Positions 18,374 through 29,274 are shown, counted from the stretch's first letter. The stretch is DNA of 64,000 bases from Parabacteroides merdae ATCC 43184 (GCF_025151215.1 NZ_CP102286.1:4030001-4094000), one strand, 5' to 3'. Program-made: numbers and translations. The notes: generated by a model not told the origin, from the letters alone.

Positions 18374-20737
18374 TTATTCCGTTTTGATTACCTCTGCCGG
18401 GTTCAACCGTGAAATCAGCCAGATACGATAGGCGACGGTTACGAATACGATAGTGGTGGTCAGAAGGAGGATTGCCAGCCACATCAATGGATTGTTTAAC
18501 CAGCCGGGATCAATCGTTATCTTTTCTTGCGTCAATATTCGCAGGAGCATATAGACGATTGCCAGCGCAGGGATGGCTGAAATGGCAAGTAAACGGATAT
18601 ATAGTTTACCGAACAATAGTGCAATGACCTTAGGGCCGGCTCCGTTGATTTTCCGTATGGCGACTTCTTTTTGCCGGCTGACCGTGTCGAGTGTAATGGC
18701 GGAATAGATACCCAGGACTGTAATGACTATGCTGATAACGGACAATAGGCTGAACAGGTCGCTTATCAGCATCTCCCCTCCATTGAGCCGGAATCGCTCC
18801 TCTTGTTTGGTGGTCAGCAGGAAAGGAATGGATGCCGGCAACCAGTTATGTACGATTTTGAGTATTTCTTTCCGTACGTTCTGTTCCTGTCCGGCTATGC
18901 ATTTGATGTAAGCGACCCTATAGTTCGGTTCCTTAGGAACGGAGATGAAGGAGAAACGGTGATATTGAGATTGATTGGCTTTAGCCATTTGATCTTGGGT
19001 ATATACCGGTTCGAACGGTAGTTGCTCATATATGCCGGTAATCTGGAAAGTCTGGTCTCCCAATTGTACGGATGTCGGATTCTTTTCCCCGTCTTTCTCC
19101 AATTCCCAGATAAGCGACCGTGAAACCACTATTTCGTTAGCCGCCTGTGGCATTCTTCCCTCTATCGGCAGTTTCATGAAAGACGGGTAGTTTTTACTGG
19201 TGAGGAAATGTATCCCGTGCAGTGTCTCTCCCTGTTTGTTCTTATAATCCAGATATTTGCCGGGAGTCTCTAAAAGCACGTCTTCAACCCCAGCAAGCGT
19301 ACGGATACGGGAGACGATCTCTTCTTCGTGTCCTTGTACTTGCGGTTCCCAAAGTTCTATCTTCCAGATACGGGTACATTCTTCTTCCGTCAGCGTGTTG
19401 TTCCTTTTTTCTTCTGCGAGGTGGTAAATATTTCTTAGTCCGATAGCTCCGGCAATAAAGAGGAAACAGATGAACAGTTGGACTCCTAACATGAAGTTCC
19501 TTATACTATGTTTCTGTCGTTTCACGCCTTTTATTCCTTCTGTCAATGTGATATGTTTGATGCGGAAGATGACCAATGACACAATCAAGGCGCAGAGAAC
19601 AAACAAGAAACAGAGATACTCCATTTCCTGCTGGATCAAGGTAGGCGTATGGATAAACAGATTCTCGTTGATCGTTTCTTTCGAGGCCATATACTGATAA
19701 TAAACAGGCACTATCCATTCGGTCAGGACGAGACTTGCCAATGCCGACAGGATGAAAAGAACCGCAATCTCGCTGAAGAGTAATCTGAACAATCCTTTTG
19801 CGTCTGAACCTAAGCATTTCCGTAAACTGAGTTCTCGTGTCCGGTTATAGAACGACTGAATGCAGAACTTCAGGAAGTTTATCATCGCGGCAATCAATAT
19901 CAGGAGGCCGATCAACGGGATGAAGAATGTCGCACTGAGATTATCCGGTTTGTACATCTCTTCCTTGAAAGTGCGTGCTGTCAGATAGTGATCGTTGTTT
20001 TTTCCAAAAGCCGGTATTTGTTGGCGTAACCTTTGGTTTATTTCTTTGCTTGAAACACCTTTATCCAGCAGGACCACCAGATCTCGGTATTTACGTTTTG
20101 GTTGGATGCCGGCTGTTTCCAGGAAATAAAAGTCACTCTTTTCCCGTGTCCCATCCGGAAAATCCCTGATAACGGCGCTGATTGTGGAATAGTGGATGGC
20201 AGACGTGTCGCTGTCTGCACGACTGAAATAGAGTGTTTTTCCGATAGAGTTTTCTGCTCCGAATATTTTTTTCGCGGATGATTCGCTGATGAATACTTCT
20301 CCCGGTTTGAGTGTCGGTGTCTGGCCTTCCAACGTTTGAATGCTGAATATGGTCGGAAAATCTTTTGTGACATTCTGGATGCTGCACTGGTACGGGATTT
20401 CTTTCTGGTTCTCTTTGGATATGGAAATATTGGCTTGGCCGTATCCGTATGAATAAGCGATTTGCCCAATTCCGGTGATCGGATTCCCCATCAGTTCTTG
20501 CACCACCTCTCCTGGAATATAAGGGTCCTCATAACCGTATTGGGCCGATTTGACATATATATTCGCCATCCGATCGCTGTTTGCCCAAGCAATAAACTGG
20601 TTGTTGAATCTTCTGATATAATAAGAGGTTATACTGAAACAAAGAAGTCCGACTGCGATTCCGATGATGGAAAGCAAATACTGGATCTTGTTTTTAAGAA
20701 TTTGGCGGATAGCCATTTTCAAGTAGTGTTTGAACAT
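18374..20737 (-). CDS. FtsX/MacB-type ABC transporter permease 4 of 4
   Basis: A 787-residue protein built as two consecutive permease units: a first membrane helix (YLLSIIGIAVGLLCFSI), a periplasmic MacB-type domain, three helices, a second lone helix near 425, a second periplasmic domain and three C-terminal helices. The second unit carries the family motif VSRQKEVAIRKINGAGPKVIALLF, and the protein ends NPAEVIKTE. There is no Walker motif. Permeases of this class do not pump through the membrane; they transmit ATPase motion to periplasmic partners. It is the last gene of the efflux operon, 38 bp after its paralogue. Confidence 0.92.
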   Translation of the reverse strand: MFKHYLKMAIRQILKNKIQYLLSIIGIAVGLLCFSITSYYIRRFNNQFIAWANSDRMANIYVKSAQYGYEDPYIPGEVVQELMGNPITGIGQIAYSYGYGQANISISKENQKEIPYQCSIQNVTKDFPTIFSIQTLEGQTPTLKPGEVFISESSAKKIFGAENSIGKTLYFSRADSDTSAIHYSTISAVIRDFPDGTREKSDFYFLETAGIQPKRKYRDLVVLLDKGVSSKEINQRLRQQIPAFGKNNDHYLTARTFKEEMYKPDNLSATFFIPLIGLLILIAAMINFLKFCIQSFYNRTRELSLRKCLGSDAKGLFRLLFSEIAVLFILSALASLVLTEWIVPVYYQYMASKETINENLFIHTPTLIQQEMEYLCFLFVLCALIVSLVIFRIKHITLTEGIKGVKRQKHSIRNFMLGVQLFICFLFIAGAIGLRNIYHLAEEKRNNTLTEEECTRIWKIELWEPQVQGHEEEIVSRIRTLAGVEDVLLETPGKYLDYKNKQGETLHGIHFLTSKNYPSFMKLPIEGRMPQAANEIVVSRSLIWELEKDGEKNPTSVQLGDQTFQITGIYEQLPFEPVYTQDQMAKANQSQYHRFSFISVPKEPNYRVAYIKCIAGQEQNVRKEILKIVHNWLPASIPFLLTTKQEERFRLNGGEMLISDLFSLLSVISIVITVLGIYSAITLDTVSRQKEVAIRKINGAGPKVIALLFGKLYIRLLAISAIPALAIVYMLLRILTQEKITIDPGWLNNPLMWLAILLLTTTIVFVTVAYRIWLISRLNPAEVIKTE

Positions 20738-20775
20738 GATGTGATGTTTTTGTCGTTATTATGTTTTTGTTTTTA

Positions 20776-23166
20776 TTATTCCGTTTTGATTACCTCTGCC
20801 GGATTGGTGGCGGCTGCCCTTTTGACCTGACGGAATATAGAGAGCAGCACGATCCCACAGGTGATAAGGAAAACCAACAGGAACAATCCTGCCGGCAATG
20901 TGGTATGGTTGGCGTATGTCTCGAGCCAACGTTTTATAACCAAGTAGCCGACTGGAAGAGCAAAAACATTGCCTAATGTCACTAATATGAAATACTCTCG
21001 GAAGAACAGTTGAAGAATGTGATAAAAGGTAGCTCCGTTTACTTTGCGGATGGCAATCTCTTTCCGCCGCTGTTCGGTGGCGAGGCTCACCAGAGAGTAA
21101 ATGCCGAATGTGGAGATAAGGATGCAAACCAGCGAAAGGATGCTGAAGATGGTAAAGATCACTTTTTCCGGCCGGTTGAACCGATCTATTAGATCGGACA
21201 GCTCCGTAAACATTTTACTCCGGTTGACATTGTCATTCTGAATATGTGATGTTATCTCGTGAAGATGTTCCAGCACTTCTTTTTTATGTCCTTTTGCATA
21301 GCGGACATAAATAAGGTAAGGACGCTCGAAGTCTTTTACCATCGGATTTTCGTATGTGGTGAAGAACAGCGGTAATATAGGATATTGCATCGGAGCGTAG
21401 AGATAGTCTTTGATGACACCGCAAACTCGGGCTTGGCTTGCTTGCCCTTTTATGTATATAGGCCGTTCAAGCAGATCCGTGTAGCCTAATGTTTGCAGGC
21501 AAGTTGCATTTACCATATAGCTATATGGGGTTGCGTCCGTCGGCCAGCTACCTGCTTTCAGTTGCAGTTTGAAGAACGAAAAGAAGTCCTTGTCGGCAAC
21601 GATTACCGAGTTGTAACTATTGGGTTCGGCTTCATTCGGATTGAAACAGAAATACGAGTAAAAGGAACCGTACCAATCCCCTTGTTCCGTAAAGACTGGA
21701 GCGTTCCCGCAGGTGTATGTGACTTCTTCTACATACGGATGGTTGGTCATTTCCGGTTTCAAAACACTTAAATCCGTCTGAAAGGAGGTGTCATATCCTA
21801 AATCTACCTGTATGACCCGTTCATAATCGATCCCTTTATCTTTTGAAAGGATAAAATGCAACTGTCGGAACAATCCGATGGAGGTGATAAAGAATAGTGA
21901 ACCGATAAATATCTGAACGATGATCAGGCCCTGTTTGAAAAGAGCCGGTTTCTGTATTTTATGCTCTAAAAGATTTCGTATCGGATAATAACAGATAAGA
22001 AGGAATACTAACATACAGATTCCAGCGAGTGACAGCGTATTGCCTAAAAGTGAAGTTCGTGAAAGGTGGCGACTGACGTTCTCATAGATACCATACCGGT
22101 GCCAGGTCGTATAGCTTTCATAGTAAGGATAGATGCTCTCGATCAGACAGAAAGAAATCAGGAAGGCGATGATCAAAGGAAGTGCCAGTTCGATGAAACT
22201 TTTTGTAATCATACTTGTGGTTGAGGCTCCTATACAAAGATAAGTCCGGTTTTTTTGTTGTTTCCGTTGCTGTTGACCGATAAAAAGGACAAGTAGGTTG
22301 ATCAGAGCGCTAAGGAAAGCCATTGTCCCGGCCAAAGCCAGGATATGAATGTTACGGATGCGGTCTGTCAATTCAGGATGGCACCGAAGATGCACTTCGG
22401 AGGCTGTCAGCAGGTTTATTTTCCAGTTTTTTACCTGTTCGCGATCCCATTTGTTTTCGGCATGGCTTTTATAGTGCGCCAGTTTGTTCCGTACATTTGC
22501 CACGTTCGCATTCTTTTGGAGCCGCACGTAGGTCGTCATGCGTTTGACATGATTGGGGTGAGGGGTTCTGATCAACAGAAAGTCGAACAGCAGATCAGTA
22601 TTATCCGGATAGTTACGGATAATACCGACTACAGAGGGACGAAGATTATTATCCAATACGACTTCCTTGCCAATACAGTTTGTTGTCCCGAACAATTTGT
22701 GGGCTGTCCGTTCCGTTAAAATGACAGAACTGCCGTCGGGAATGACCCCTTGGTGAGTCCCTTCGATAAAATCTGCCCGGAAAAGGTCGAAGAAGGACTG
22801 TTCGCTTTCCATTCCATGCAGGTTGATTGCTTCGTTGTCCTGTTTCAATGTAAAACTGAGGTGGTTGAATGAACAAGAGACTTCGATTTCGGGGAGCAGC
22901 TTGAATAATTCTTCCCGGTCGTTAATATGTAACTGGTCTAAATCTGATTGTGTTCCGTTGGCACGCTTGACAAGTCCTTCTGTCGTCAGGCAGTAAAGTC
23001 GGTCTGCTTCCGGATGGAAATTATCGAAATGTGTCTCCCACCATAGCCAGTAACCTCCTAAAATGAAGGCAGTAAATCCTACGGCCAGACCAATGATGCT
23101 GACAATTGATTGAGTTCGGTATTTCAGTAGTTCCCGAAAAGAAACTTTGACATAGTGTGATAACAT
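20776..23166 (-). CDS. FtsX/MacB-type ABC transporter permease 3 of 4
   Basis: A 796-residue double-unit permease, homologous to its three neighbours but clearly diverged in the periplasmic parts. It begins LSHYVKVSFRELLKYRTQSIVSIIGLAVGF, carries EQRRKEIAIRKVNGATFYHILQLFF before the last three helices and ends NPAEVIKTE. A histidine-rich stretch (HLHEITSHIQ) is in the second periplasmic domain. It is separated by 40 bp from the gene before it. Partner choice (homo- or heterodimer with another of the four) cannot be told from sequence. Confidence 0.92.
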   Translation of the reverse strand: MLSHYVKVSFRELLKYRTQSIVSIIGLAVGFTAFILGGYWLWWETHFDNFHPEADRLYCLTTEGLVKRANGTQSDLDQLHINDREELFKLLPEIEVSCSFNHLSFTLKQDNEAINLHGMESEQSFFDLFRADFIEGTHQGVIPDGSSVILTERTAHKLFGTTNCIGKEVVLDNNLRPSVVGIIRNYPDNTDLLFDFLLIRTPHPNHVKRMTTYVRLQKNANVANVRNKLAHYKSHAENKWDREQVKNWKINLLTASEVHLRCHPELTDRIRNIHILALAGTMAFLSALINLLVLFIGQQQRKQQKNRTYLCIGASTTSMITKSFIELALPLIIAFLISFCLIESIYPYYESYTTWHRYGIYENVSRHLSRTSLLGNTLSLAGICMLVFLLICYYPIRNLLEHKIQKPALFKQGLIIVQIFIGSLFFITSIGLFRQLHFILSKDKGIDYERVIQVDLGYDTSFQTDLSVLKPEMTNHPYVEEVTYTCGNAPVFTEQGDWYGSFYSYFCFNPNEAEPNSYNSVIVADKDFFSFFKLQLKAGSWPTDATPYSYMVNATCLQTLGYTDLLERPIYIKGQASQARVCGVIKDYLYAPMQYPILPLFFTTYENPMVKDFERPYLIYVRYAKGHKKEVLEHLHEITSHIQNDNVNRSKMFTELSDLIDRFNRPEKVIFTIFSILSLVCILISTFGIYSLVSLATEQRRKEIAIRKVNGATFYHILQLFFREYFILVTLGNVFALPVGYLVIKRWLETYANHTTLPAGLFLLVFLITCGIVLLSIFRQVKRAAATNPAEVIKTE

Positions 23167-23206
23167 AATCTGATTGTTTGTTATAAGATATTGTTCAAAG
23201 ACATTC

Positions 23207-25531
23207 TTATTCCGACTTGATCACTTCTGCCGGGTTCTGGTTCGCTGCCTTCTGTATGCGCCAACCGGTACAAAGAGTCAGCAGCAGGACCAGTACACCC
23301 CAGATGACCGGATAAAGCCACCAACTGATTGCTGCTTGCAACACATAGTTTTCAATCCATGATTTCATGATCAGGTAACTGGCCGGAAATGCTATGACCG
23401 AAGCGATGCATAGCAGGCGGAGATTACCGGCAAAAAACATTCTCATGATATCGGAGGCCTCTGCCCCGTTTACTTTACGGACAGCGATTTCTTTCTTCTT
23501 CTGTTCGCAGTCCAGAGTTACTTGAGAGAATACGCCGAACAATGAGATCAAAATACAGACTATAGTCACGAAGTCAAGCATCTTGAGTAGCGCCTTTTCC
23601 GATTTCAGAAACTTTTCATACTCTTCTTCCATAAAAGTAACATGTATGTCGACGGCGTTCGGTTGCATTTTCTTTGCCAACTGTTCAACCTGTTGTTTGC
23701 ACAGTTCGCGGCTTCCCGGCTGATGCCGGAATATGGCAGTCGTTGAATAATCATTCTGTATATTCTTTTTTCCCGGACTGAACTCGAGCATAACCGGCTT
23801 TACCGGAACGGTAGGAGGTGCGATATAAAAGTCTTTGAAAATGCCGTCGATGATAAATCCTTTCTGATCTTTGCGGCTAAGTGTTTTGCCAATCGGGTTG
23901 TCGATCTTCAATTCCTTTACAGCTGCTTCGTTTAGGAGTATGTGCCGTTCGGTATCTCCTTCCGGCAACTTGCCTTTTAGCAATTGCAGACCATAAAATT
24001 CAAAGTAGCGATTGTTGCATGGGATTATTTGGATCGTAAGACCTTCCACAGAGGCCGGCTTGCCTTCCCAATCGGTAAAGGACCTGTAGGAACGTGAATG
24101 GCTTGGAAATAGTGGATCGTTTTCATCCGGATATACTTCGGCGATGGAGGAGAGTTTGGCAATTTCTTCTTTCAAACCGTCTGTTTGGGGATATATACGG
24201 ACATCGCCCCGGTCTTTCCGGTTTAGTCCGATATCGGTGGTGTGCAAGTGATGGATTTGCTTGATCAGTACCGACGAACAGAATATGAATCCGATGCTGA
24301 TTATCAATTGCAAGGTAAGGCTTGCTTTGGGGAAGAGGTTCTTTCCTTTTCCGTCAGACGAACCTTTAAGGGCCTTTTGTAGCGAACGCTTCCTGAAATA
24401 GTAGATAGGGAATAAAGAGAACAGGAAAGCCAGTAAGGTGATGAATCCGAAATAGACGAATGTTTCCAGATAGAGACTGAACGAATCCGTTTTTACATTC
24501 GATAATTCTTGGAATACAGGCAGTATGATTTCGATCAAGGCTATTCCGGCTAAAAGAGAGATGGAAAGCGTAAGCAGGTATTCGGAAGCGAACAGGACAA
24601 ACAGATTGCCGTCAGACGAGCCGCACACTTTCCGAAGCCCGATCTCTTTACTGCGTATTCGTATACGGTTTACGAATAGGGTCAGATAGTTGAATAGTGC
24701 GCACAGGATTACCAATCCTCCGGCAAGAGCGAATAGCAAGATATGTTCGAACTTGATAGTTGGCTCTTCTTCGGGGTGGTCATACCGCATGGCGGTGATT
24801 GACGTCAGAACGAAATGACTCAGCGAGTCTCTGTCTTTCTTTATTTTATGTTCGTAAAGTTTCTTTTTAAAAGCTCTCATATCCGTTTCCGGACGGACCT
24901 TTATAAAAGTCTGACAATAGGCTACGTTCCATTCCTCCGTTTGTCGGGACGGCTTCAGTATTCCGAACGGGAAATTCGAGTGCTGGTCCTGACTTTTGAC
25001 TATGGCACATATTTCCATATCGTCAGACCAAATTTTCAGTTTTTCACCTAATGGGTCCTTTGTGCCGAAGACCTCTTTGGCAAGCTTGTCCGTGATCGCG
25101 ATCTTGTTACTTTTCGGGATCATAAAATCCCGGCTACCGGAGATCAGTTCTATTTCGAACATATGTTCGGCAGCTGAATCCATGACCATGTCGAAAGATT
25201 CGTATTTCTTCTCGTTGTAGAGGAAATCGGTTTTCCAGGCACTCGTGTTGCAACTTTCCTCTATCTCCGGGAATGTCTCTTTCAAATATCGGGCCAGCGG
25301 GTAAGGTGTAACGCTTGATAATCCTTGGTCATCGGTTTCCGATTCCATCCGGACGTAATAGATCCGGTCTGCGTCTTTCCTAAACGTATCGTAGGTCAGT
25401 TCATATCGTATCCAGAGCGACGATAACGCGAAACTTGTAAATCCGATTGCGAGCCCGACGATACAGATGAATGATTGCAATTTATATTTCAAGAGATTAC
25501 GGAAAGCTATTTTGATGTAATGGTGTAGCAT
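23207..25531 (-). CDS. FtsX/MacB-type ABC transporter permease 2 of 4
   Basis: A 774-residue double-unit permease, the shortest of the set. N-terminal LHHYIKIAFRNLLKYKLQSFICIVGLAIGFTSF starts the first unit; the first-unit loop has IRSKEIGLRKVCGSSDGNLFVLF and the second has EQKKKEIAVRKVNGAEASDIMRMFF. It ends NPAEVIKSE. Both units therefore keep the conserved cytoplasmic coupling helix (KEI-x-x-RKV-x-G) that would contact an ATPase. It lies 22 bp downstream of the first permease gene. Confidence 0.92.
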   Translation of the reverse strand: MLHHYIKIAFRNLLKYKLQSFICIVGLAIGFTSFALSSLWIRYELTYDTFRKDADRIYYVRMESETDDQGLSSVTPYPLARYLKETFPEIEESCNTSAWKTDFLYNEKKYESFDMVMDSAAEHMFEIELISGSRDFMIPKSNKIAITDKLAKEVFGTKDPLGEKLKIWSDDMEICAIVKSQDQHSNFPFGILKPSRQTEEWNVAYCQTFIKVRPETDMRAFKKKLYEHKIKKDRDSLSHFVLTSITAMRYDHPEEEPTIKFEHILLFALAGGLVILCALFNYLTLFVNRIRIRSKEIGLRKVCGSSDGNLFVLFASEYLLTLSISLLAGIALIEIILPVFQELSNVKTDSFSLYLETFVYFGFITLLAFLFSLFPIYYFRKRSLQKALKGSSDGKGKNLFPKASLTLQLIISIGFIFCSSVLIKQIHHLHTTDIGLNRKDRGDVRIYPQTDGLKEEIAKLSSIAEVYPDENDPLFPSHSRSYRSFTDWEGKPASVEGLTIQIIPCNNRYFEFYGLQLLKGKLPEGDTERHILLNEAAVKELKIDNPIGKTLSRKDQKGFIIDGIFKDFYIAPPTVPVKPVMLEFSPGKKNIQNDYSTTAIFRHQPGSRELCKQQVEQLAKKMQPNAVDIHVTFMEEEYEKFLKSEKALLKMLDFVTIVCILISLFGVFSQVTLDCEQKKKEIAVRKVNGAEASDIMRMFFAGNLRLLCIASVIAFPASYLIMKSWIENYVLQAAISWWLYPVIWGVLVLLLTLCTGWRIQKAANQNPAEVIKSE

Positions 25532-25553
25532 GGTTCAATGATTTAGTTTGTTA

Positions 25554-27959
25554 TTATTCCGATTTGATCACTTCCGCAGGATTGGTCCGGGCAGCCTGTA
25601 TCGTCTGATAGAGGACGGTTCCGATGATCAGAGTGATGGTGGCAAATACGATTACGATATACATCCAGGCAGAGATATGGCTCCGATAGGCATATTGCTG
25701 CAACCAACTTTGCATGAACAACCACGCGAGTGGCAATGCAAGAAGGTTGGCTATCAATGCAATTGTCAGATATTCCATAAAAAACATTTTGACAATCGTG
25801 CCGGCAGAGGCTCCCATCACTTTCCGTATGGCAATTTCTTTCCTTCGTTGTTCCATATTGCTGGATGAAATGGAATAAAGCCCGAAGATGGAGATTAGCG
25901 TACAGAACAGAGCCAGCAAAGTAAAGAGCTGCAGGCTGGCATCTTCGGAAGTGCTGAGCCGATCAAGTATCTGGCTTATGGTCTGTACATTGCAGGTAGT
26001 GGGATCGCCTGACTTAGAGTGTTTTTTGAATATATTCCGGATTGCTTTGATCGTGGCTTTTTCTTTTCCGGGTTCGGTACGGGCATAATAAAAATAACTG
26101 TTCCATTTGCTTTGGTCGATTACGATCACTTGTGGCAGGATCGGGTTGCGCAAACTGGCCGCTTGGAAGTTTTGGATGATCCCGACGATCTCCATTTCGG
26201 CACGTCCTCTGCTTCCGTCTTGCATGATCGTATAATTCCAAATACTGATTTTCTTGCCGATCGGGTTATCGATGCCCATGATGCGAGCAGCTTCTTCATT
26301 GATGACGGCTTTTGTCCAAGAAGCTCGCCAATCTCCATTGTCTGCCAGATCGCCGTCATTGATGAAACGGCCTTTCAGCATCGGTATGTTAAAAACTTCC
26401 GAGAAGTTGCTGCCTACTTGCAGGACTTGGAAGTTTGGATTGAAATCCAGAGGCTTACCTTCCCATTCGACTTCGTTTTGTGTATAAGGTTCATGGGTGA
26501 TGGTAAATATTCCGGCTTGTGTGAATCCTTTTAGGACTGCTAATGAAGAAATCTCGCGATTGATTCCTTCCCGGTCGTTGAATGTCATTTCCATCTGTAT
26601 CAGACCCTCTTTCTGGAATCCCAAGTTTTTATGTTTCATGAAAGATATTTGCCTGAACATGATAAATGTGCTCATCAGGAAGAATATGCAGATACATAGT
26701 TGGAGTGTCATGCTGATTTTGCGGAAACCGCTTTTCCGGGTAGGAGAGATTCCTCCGGATATTAATAGAGAAGAAGCGCGTACAAAATGCAAGAATAACG
26801 GTAGACTGACAATCATGAGTGTCAGCCAGCTAATGCCTGCTATGATACAAAGATGGCTGAATAATAACTTTCGCTGTAATGTCGTATCGAAGAGGTGTGA
26901 GAAACCGCCAGCGGTTAATTCCAACAGGCAGGAAGCCAATAGAAAACTGATCCCGACAAGCAATGTCAATTCCAGCAACAACTGGATAACCAAGTTCTTT
27001 TTATCAGCGCCGATCGCATTTCTCAATTTCATTTCTTTGTTCCGTAAGTAGATACGATTCAACAGCAGATTGGTGAAATTAAAGAAAACGCAGAGTAACA
27101 ATAAGAGGCCGGTTACCGTGAATGTCCGGATGTAGGAAAGATTAAATGTCAATTCACTTCCGAATGTATGACGGACATCTGTCAGGGGAACCAACTTTAA
27201 CAAAATTGATTTATTATATTCATGTTCGACTATATAAGAATTGATCTTCTTCTCAAAAGCTTTTATATTAATGTTGGGTGCTAATAATAGATAGATTTTA
27301 GTGTTTAGCAAGGCCCATTGTTTTTCGTCCGTGATCCGGTTTTCCCGGTCACGGTCGAATTTGTCCAGTTCATAAACATCGGCTTGCATCATGGAGTTGT
27401 TGGGCGAATCTTCCAGGACGGACACGATCGTAATGCTTTTGCGATATCCGTTTTCAAGGGTTTTGCCTAATGCTTCCTCCGGTGTTTTGAAATATTTCAC
27501 GGCAAAAGAGCGGGTGACGGCTATCTCATCCAGCGTTTTCAGGATATCATCCCTTTTACCGCAAATTACGGGACGTGGAAAGAATTTGAAATACTGTTCG
27601 TCAATGAATTCCTCGTCCGGATCCTCTAACCTTGTTTCTCCATATTTGAAAGTCGAGCCGTATTTGGAATAAATCTGCGTTGTCTCTATTACTTCCGGGA
27701 AATCTTTTTTCAGTTTGCGTGCCAGAATAAGTGGTAATTCCTCCGATTTCTTTCCCGTTTGTTTATCGATTCCGTATATTCGGTAAATTTGTCCGGATTG
27801 TGGGTAGAACCCGTCGTAGTTCGTTTCATACCTGTACCAGTTCCATCCGTATGTAAAACAGATCAGCCCGATTGCCAAACCGACAATACTGATGGCAGAT
27901 TGTACTTTATATTTTGCCAAGTTACGAAATGCAATTTTGATATAATGTTGTAGTATCAT
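25554..27959 (-). CDS. FtsX/MacB-type ABC transporter permease 1 of 4
   Basis: An 801-residue double-unit permease, first of four in the operon. It starts LQHYIKIAFRNLAKYKVQSAISIVGLAIGLICF and carries EQRRKEIAIRKVMGASAGTIVKMFF before the last helices; the first-unit coupling element is LRNKEMKLRNAIGADKKN. It ends NPAEVIKSE. It begins 10 bp after the stop of the HlyD-like gene, so the pair is tightly coupled. In similar Bacteroidota operons an ATPase gene normally lies among these genes, but none is present here. Confidence 0.92.
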   Translation of the reverse strand: MILQHYIKIAFRNLAKYKVQSAISIVGLAIGLICFTYGWNWYRYETNYDGFYPQSGQIYRIYGIDKQTGKKSEELPLILARKLKKDFPEVIETTQIYSKYGSTFKYGETRLEDPDEEFIDEQYFKFFPRPVICGKRDDILKTLDEIAVTRSFAVKYFKTPEEALGKTLENGYRKSITIVSVLEDSPNNSMMQADVYELDKFDRDRENRITDEKQWALLNTKIYLLLAPNINIKAFEKKINSYIVEHEYNKSILLKLVPLTDVRHTFGSELTFNLSYIRTFTVTGLLLLLCVFFNFTNLLLNRIYLRNKEMKLRNAIGADKKNLVIQLLLELTLLVGISFLLASCLLELTAGGFSHLFDTTLQRKLLFSHLCIIAGISWLTLMIVSLPLFLHFVRASSLLISGGISPTRKSGFRKISMTLQLCICIFFLMSTFIMFRQISFMKHKNLGFQKEGLIQMEMTFNDREGINREISSLAVLKGFTQAGIFTITHEPYTQNEVEWEGKPLDFNPNFQVLQVGSNFSEVFNIPMLKGRFINDGDLADNGDWRASWTKAVINEEAARIMGIDNPIGKKISIWNYTIMQDGSRGRAEMEIVGIIQNFQAASLRNPILPQVIVIDQSKWNSYFYYARTEPGKEKATIKAIRNIFKKHSKSGDPTTCNVQTISQILDRLSTSEDASLQLFTLLALFCTLISIFGLYSISSSNMEQRRKEIAIRKVMGASAGTIVKMFFMEYLTIALIANLLALPLAWLFMQSWLQQYAYRSHISAWMYIVIVFATITLIIGTVLYQTIQAARTNPAEVIKSE

Positions 27960-27969
27960 GATTCGAATA

Positions 27970-29220
27970 TTATTTTAAAATCAGTTCTTCCGCATCCCCA
28001 AAGGTACTATATCCTGTGACAATCACCTTGTCGCCCGGTTGGAGGCCGCCGGTTATTTCGTATTGCTGCGGGTTTTGGCGGCCGATGCTGACCGGGGTTT
28101 TCCGGGCTTTCGTGCCGGATTCATTCAGTTTGTATATCCATTGGCCGCCGGTGGCCTGGAAGAAGTCACCACGTGGGATGACGAGGGCCTCTTCCGGTTG
28201 TCCGAGTTCGATCTGGACACGGAAACTTTTTCCGATGCGTACGTTCTCCGGGCTTGCCTCCGTAAAGACCAGGTCGACATCGAAGTTCCGGTCTTTGACT
28301 TCCGGAACGACTTTGGTGATCCGGAGCGGGTACTTTTTGTTTTGCCAGGTGATGGTGGCGGGTAGACCGGTGGTGATCCGGTCGATGTAGTATTCGCTGA
28401 GGGAAGTATGGATCTTGAACTGATCGAGGACTTTGATCTCGGCGATCGCTTCGGTACTTTGCACCTGTTGTCCGGGAGTTACTTTCACAAAACTGAGTTG
28501 TCCGGAGAGAGGAGCACGAACAACCAAGTCCTCCATGCGTTCCCGGACACGTTCGAACTTTTTACGTTCCCGTTCAAGATCGTTTTTCATCAACTCACGG
28601 CGCAAGATCGTAGCTGCACTATCATGGCGCAAACCTTCCAACTGCAAAGCGGTGCTTCGGGTTTTATAGTCGAATTCGTCCCGGGCCACTTCGAGCTGTG
28701 CTTTGCTTTTGACTCCCATATTGAATTCCTCTTCATCGAGTGCATAGCTTTTTTTGAGCCGGTTCAGTTCGTAGGTCGTTTGTAAGGTCTTTTGTTGCAG
28801 GTCGATACTTTTCTGTTCCATCTCGATCTCTTTCTCCTGATAAGAGATCAGCTGCTTTTCCCATTCATCCTGTTGGTCCTCGATGGCGCGGATAAGGTCG
28901 GGATTGTTGAGTGTCAGGATCGTGTCTCCCTTGTTCATCATAGTTCCTTCCTCTGCAATGATCCTGTCCACGCTGCCGGCTTCGCGGGTGTTGATCTGGA
29001 TGGTGAGGATGGGTTGCACGACGCCTTCGACGTCTACATATTCCAGAAATTTGTCGCTTGTCGCTTCTCCGATGATCAGGTTTTCTGCATCGGTACGGAG
29101 CTTCCTGCCACCGGAAGCGGCGATCCCGACATAGATGAGAAGAACAATAAATGCGATTCCCCCGGCGATATGCCAGCGGTAGCGGTAATAAACGGGTTTC
29201 TTTGCTATGGGCTTGTCCAT
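27970..29220 (-). CDS. HlyD/MacA-type periplasmic efflux adaptor (RND/ABC membrane fusion protein)
   Basis: A 416-residue adaptor. One N-terminal membrane helix (residues about 12-30, AGGIAFIVLLIYVGIAASGG) anchors it in the inner membrane. Then come the first lipoyl half (GSVDRIIAEEGTMMNKGDTILTL), a long coiled-coil hairpin (about 95-210), the second lipoyl half (VVRAPLSGQLSFVKVTPGQQVQSTEAIAEI), a beta barrel and the C-terminal membrane-proximal domain. It would link the inner-membrane permeases to the TolC-like channel encoded just upstream. Confidence 0.93.
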   Translation of the reverse strand: MDKPIAKKPVYYRYRWHIAGGIAFIVLLIYVGIAASGGRKLRTDAENLIIGEATSDKFLEYVDVEGVVQPILTIQINTREAGSVDRIIAEEGTMMNKGDTILTLNNPDLIRAIEDQQDEWEKQLISYQEKEIEMEQKSIDLQQKTLQTTYELNRLKKSYALDEEEFNMGVKSKAQLEVARDEFDYKTRSTALQLEGLRHDSAATILRRELMKNDLERERKKFERVRERMEDLVVRAPLSGQLSFVKVTPGQQVQSTEAIAEIKVLDQFKIHTSLSEYYIDRITTGLPATITWQNKKYPLRITKVVPEVKDRNFDVDLVFTEASPENVRIGKSFRVQIELGQPEEALVIPRGDFFQATGGQWIYKLNESGTKARKTPVSIGRQNPQQYEITGGLQPGDKVIVTGYSTFGDAEELILK

Positions 29221-29248
29221 GTATATGATTTATAATTTATGATTTATG

Positions 29249-29274
29249 AATTGTCAATTGTCCATTGTCAATTG
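29249..29274. repeat. Short AT-rich repeat, copy 1
   Basis: A string of TTGTCAATTG units fills part of the 47-bp tolC-hlyD gap. A 25-nt stretch of it occurs again, identically and in the same orientation, at 46632-46656 between rpsB and tsf. It is internally partly self-complementary (CAATTG). Confidence 0.7.
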